Shown here: in pieces, positions 5,806-7,833 of the stretch
Layout: each line of letters opens with the position of its first letter
Numbering within the stretch: position 1 is the first letter of the stretch
NCBI GenBank assembly: GCA_029548025.1
Contig: JAKPOE010000240.1
Span: 1-7,833 of the forward strand
Reading direction: 5' to 3'
Source of the DNA: Spirochaetota bacterium
GTDB taxonomy: Bacteria > Spirochaetota > UBA4802 > UB4802
DNA: 7,833 nucleotides
The notes under the pieces: generated by a model
The model's database searches: none
What the model saw: the letters and a program-made list of their open reading frames with translations, nothing else
Told to the model about the DNA's origin: nothing
Program-made: the position numbers and the translations under genes

Positions 5806-7298
5806 TTATGGTTTTCCTTTTTAAGTTTACTTGTTGCGTTTCCATTATTTTTTTTCATCAATGCTTTCTGTACAACAGTGTAATCGTTTGATGCATTCCA
5901 GAACAGGTATCCATAAACATTGGTATCAATACATGCCTGTATCTGAGCAAGGATATAGTTTTCATCATAATTGCTTACCCGCCATTTAAAAGCCTGTAGC
6001 CATGGGCGTATCAATGTATTGGGAACTATCGCCTTGATTTTTTTATTTCCATTTGCCACAAAGTAATAGGGTTCATCCCCTGGATTTGAAAAACCATCAA
6101 AATTATCATTAAAGTGCGAAGGATAGAGCATTGGTGAGATAACATCGCAATGGTTAGAAAGCAATGCAATATTTTGCCCCAATTTTTTTATATCATCTTC
6201 TTTTTGCCATGCCGCTACACCAAAAATATCAATAGATACCGCCGTGTTAAGCTTATGCAATTCTTCGGTTGCTTTTGCTAAAAAGGCAGTTATCGTTTCA
6301 GTCTTAGATTTTTTGCCAGTTTCATACGCATACTGTGCATCAGACAAATCACCAGCCGTTGGAAAACGCAGGTAATCAAATTGCACCTCATCAGCGCCTA
6401 ATTTTGCAACCTCACATGCCAGAGCAATGGTATAGTCCCATACGCTTTGCTTTGTAGGGTCAACCCACAATTCTTTTGAACTATCGTTCCATACCCTGCC
6501 TGTTTTTTTTGATTTTATGGCCATATCAGGACTTTTTGTAGCCAGCAGATGATCTCGAAATACTGCTATACGGGCAATTGCATAGATGTCCAGCTCTTTG
6601 AATCCTCTGATAAGGGTTGCGATATCATCAACAGGGCGCTTTGCATGGGTGTTAAGCTCAACCACCATAGGGATATGGCTTTTATAGTTTACAATGCCGT
6701 TTACATCCTTTACATCAAATACTACGGTATTTATGCCGGCTTGCTTTAAGGCAACTAACTGGCGCATCATCTTTTGACTTGATAAGCTTGAACCTGAATA
6801 GTACACCCCTTTCACAAAGGGTATCTGCGTCATAGTTTTTTTTGTAAGGTCAATGCTTATACATGGCAGTGAATAGGGTATTACCAGAACGGTGTTGGCA
6901 GGGACTGTATTGGTAGATAGTGCATTGATATTTTTTATACTGTTTTGTAGATGATATAACTTATAATAGTAGGTATACCCAATAATCTTGTTTGCTATTG
7001 CAGCTACTGATTCTTCCTGAGTGGTTTTATAAAAGAGCAGATTCCCGCAATGAAATATATTTGCTGTACTTTTTTGATACGGACGTTTATAGTACAATGT
7101 TTTTGCAGGGTATATGATTGAAACGGTATCGGGTGTGATAAGCAACTCTTTTACCTGTAAAAAGTACCCTTTAAAAAGATTTACTGTAGTTTCAATCCTG
7201 CTCCACTGGAGGATGACAAGAATAATGCATAAAACAATAATAACAAGCTTGACGATTTTTCCCATATATGCCATAATAATAACAAAATATTTTTTCAT
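5802..7298 (-). CDS. Membrane-anchored DUF4015 glycoside-hydrolase-like protein with LysM-like segment
   Basis: Numbered from the ATG at 7296-7298 the protein has 498 residues. An uncleaved signal anchor (KLVIIVLCIILVILQW) places the rest outside the cytoplasm. Next comes a LysM-like stretch, from ESVAAIANKI through YYYKLYHLQN to PANTVLVIP, suggesting peptidoglycan contact. The DUF4015 TIM-barrel domain fills the C-terminal two thirds: GVYYSGSS, NTVVFDVKDVNGIVNY, ARIAVFRD, LWVDP, DEVQFDYLRFPT, SIDIFGVAAW, DVISPMLYPSHF, IRPWLQAF and YGYLFWNASN. The acidic residues at strand ends are candidates for catalysis, but activity is unproven in the family. The start is uncertain: a TTG at 7346 extends the frame by 16 residues, and ATG at 7263-7265 shortens it by 11. 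None has a clear ribosome binding site. It overlaps the methyltransferase by four bases and diverges from the MlaE gene. Confidence 0.87.
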   Translation of the reverse strand: MKKYFVIIMAYMGKIVKLVIIVLCIILVILQWSRIETTVNLFKGYFLQVKELLITPDTVSIIYPAKTLYYKRPYQKSTANIFHCGNLLFYKTTQEESVAAIANKIIGYTYYYKLYHLQNSIKNINALSTNTVPANTVLVIPYSLPCISIDLTKKTMTQIPFVKGVYYSGSSLSSQKMMRQLVALKQAGINTVVFDVKDVNGIVNYKSHIPMVVELNTHAKRPVDDIATLIRGFKELDIYAIARIAVFRDHLLATKSPDMAIKSKKTGRVWNDSSKELWVDPTKQSVWDYTIALACEVAKLGADEVQFDYLRFPTAGDLSDAQYAYETGKKSKTETITAFLAKATEELHKLNTAVSIDIFGVAAWQKEDDIKKLGQNIALLSNHCDVISPMLYPSHFNDNFDGFSNPGDEPYYFVANGNKKIKAIVPNTLIRPWLQAFKWRVSNYDENYILAQIQACIDTNVYGYLFWNASNDYTVVQKALMKKNNGNATSKLKKENHK

Positions 7299-7363
7299 TT
7301 TAACAGTCAAATGTATCACAATGTAAAAGTGTGTAAATAAATTCAACTTAAAAAATGTAAACC
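7299..7363. promoter_or_regulatory. Short divergent intergenic region between the DUF4015 and MlaE genes
   Basis: About 65 bases must serve both directions unless the MlaE gene is transcribed otherwise. On the minus strand TTTACA (7337 down to 7332) and TACATT (7315 down to 7310) are 16 bases apart. Transcription from there would start near 7303, leaving almost no leader for ATG 7298 and about 38 bases for ATG 7265. No convincing plus-strand promoter or ribosome binding site was seen before 7364. Confidence 0.3.
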
Positions 7364-7833
7364 ATGCTGTCAGTAATTAAAAAAAATTTTTTTAGCATAA
7401 TCGCAAAAATTAATGCAATAGTAAAGGGTTTTAATGATTTTGAACGCTATATGAAAAGTATTGTGCGATCGTTTCGCTCATTACGGTATCTAAAGATACG
7501 CTCGTTGTACACTATTGTAATCAATCAGGTAAAATTTACCGGTATTGATGCTCTACCGCTTGTATCATGGATAGCGCTGTTGTTGGGGGGTACGGTTATT
7601 ATACAGGCCAACACCAATTTTCCTAAATATGGTATTGAAAGCTTTATTGGAAATTTGCTTGTTATCATCATAGCGCGCGAACTGGGTCCTCTAGTTACGG
7701 CATTGATTGTTGTTGCCCGCTCTGGTTCAGCAATTGCCGCTGAAATAGCAACACAGATGCAAAACAGGGAAATTTTTTCCCTGGAGCTCATGGGCATCGA
7801 TACGCGCATGTACATTATTTTACCGCGCATTGT
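7364..7833 (+). CDS. mlaE: MlaE-family ABC transporter permease, N-terminal 156 residues (cut by the right edge)
   Basis: The frame is open from ATG 7364 to the window end. After a basic, amphipathic N-terminus comes a first membrane segment (ALPLVSWIALLLGGTVIIQ, about 63-81). The family's conserved block follows: ARELGPLVTALIVVARSGS, then AIAAEIATQMQNREI, ELMGID and LPRI. This block marks MlaE/YrbE/TGD1 permeases (DUF140), the membrane subunit of the ABC transporter that moves phospholipids between inner and outer membranes together with an MlaF ATPase and MlaD-type MCE protein. Those partners would be expected downstream, outside the window. Members are about 250-270 residues, so roughly 100 are missing. 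No ribosome binding site precedes the ATG; an internal ATG (residue 30) is possible but would remove little of the core. The gene symbol reflects family membership. Confidence 0.9.
   Translation, partial: MLSVIKKNFFSIIAKINAIVKGFNDFERYMKSIVRSFRSLRYLKIRSLYTIVINQVKFTGIDALPLVSWIALLLGGTVIIQANTNFPKYGIESFIGNLLVIIIARELGPLVTALIVVARSGSAIAAEIATQMQNREIFSLELMGIDTRMYIILPRI

Noticed and set aside
7525..7830. Minus-strand 101-codon frame at the right edge
   Set aside because: It is the antisense shadow of the MlaE permease, whose conserved block is on the plus strand.

Overview
This window is AT-rich bacterial chromosome. It holds five complete protein genes, two genes cut by the window edges, and two long gene-poor stretches. 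The right-edge gene is an MlaE-type permease, which points to a diderm (outer-membrane) bacterium. The radical SAM/B12-type protein and the DUF169 protein are families common in anaerobes. The combination, together with a dispersed repeat of the TGTCATTCTGAGCGAAGCG type, would fit an uncultured Spirochaetota-like or similar anaerobic diderm lineage. That placement is inference; no ribosomal or other phylogenetic marker is present.

Layout. Positions 1-207 (minus) are the start of a DUF169 gene running off the left edge. Positions 211-1260 hold no convincing gene. They contain a 51-bp inverted repeat (491-541), an 82-bp palindromic dispersed-repeat element (647-728), and a GC-richer island (about 901-1020) inside a pair of short TGTCTAAAA inverted repeats (813-1125) that may be the relic of an insertion. 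Positions 1261-1899 (minus) encode an unrecognised 212-aa protein with a strong ribosome binding site. Positions 1900-2644 are mainly noncoding and contain candidate promoters for the next gene. Positions 2645-4210 (plus) encode a 521-aa B12-binding-domain radical SAM protein, apparently monocistronic, with a candidate terminator at 4271-4302. Positions 4492-4968 (plus) encode a 158-aa protein that reads as two ribbon-helix-helix DNA-binding units in one chain, with small palindromes upstream that could be its operator.

The tandem-RHH gene converges on a minus-strand pair: a class I SAM methyltransferase (4996-5805) and, upstream of it, a membrane-anchored DUF4015 glycoside-hydrolase-like protein with a LysM-like segment (5802 to about 7298). 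These two overlap by ATGA and so are probably translationally coupled. The convergent junction carries two intrinsic-terminator-like hairpins, one per strand, that share bases. On the far side of a short divergent region, an MlaE-family ABC permease starts at 7364 and runs off the right edge.

The genes do not form one obvious pathway. The right half (DUF4015, methyltransferase, MlaE) is suggestive of envelope functions, but only the MlaE role is supported by family knowledge. I did not find a clear defence, CRISPR, toxin-antitoxin or biosynthetic system. The most unusual items are the tandem-RHH protein and the remnant-like noncoding blocks.
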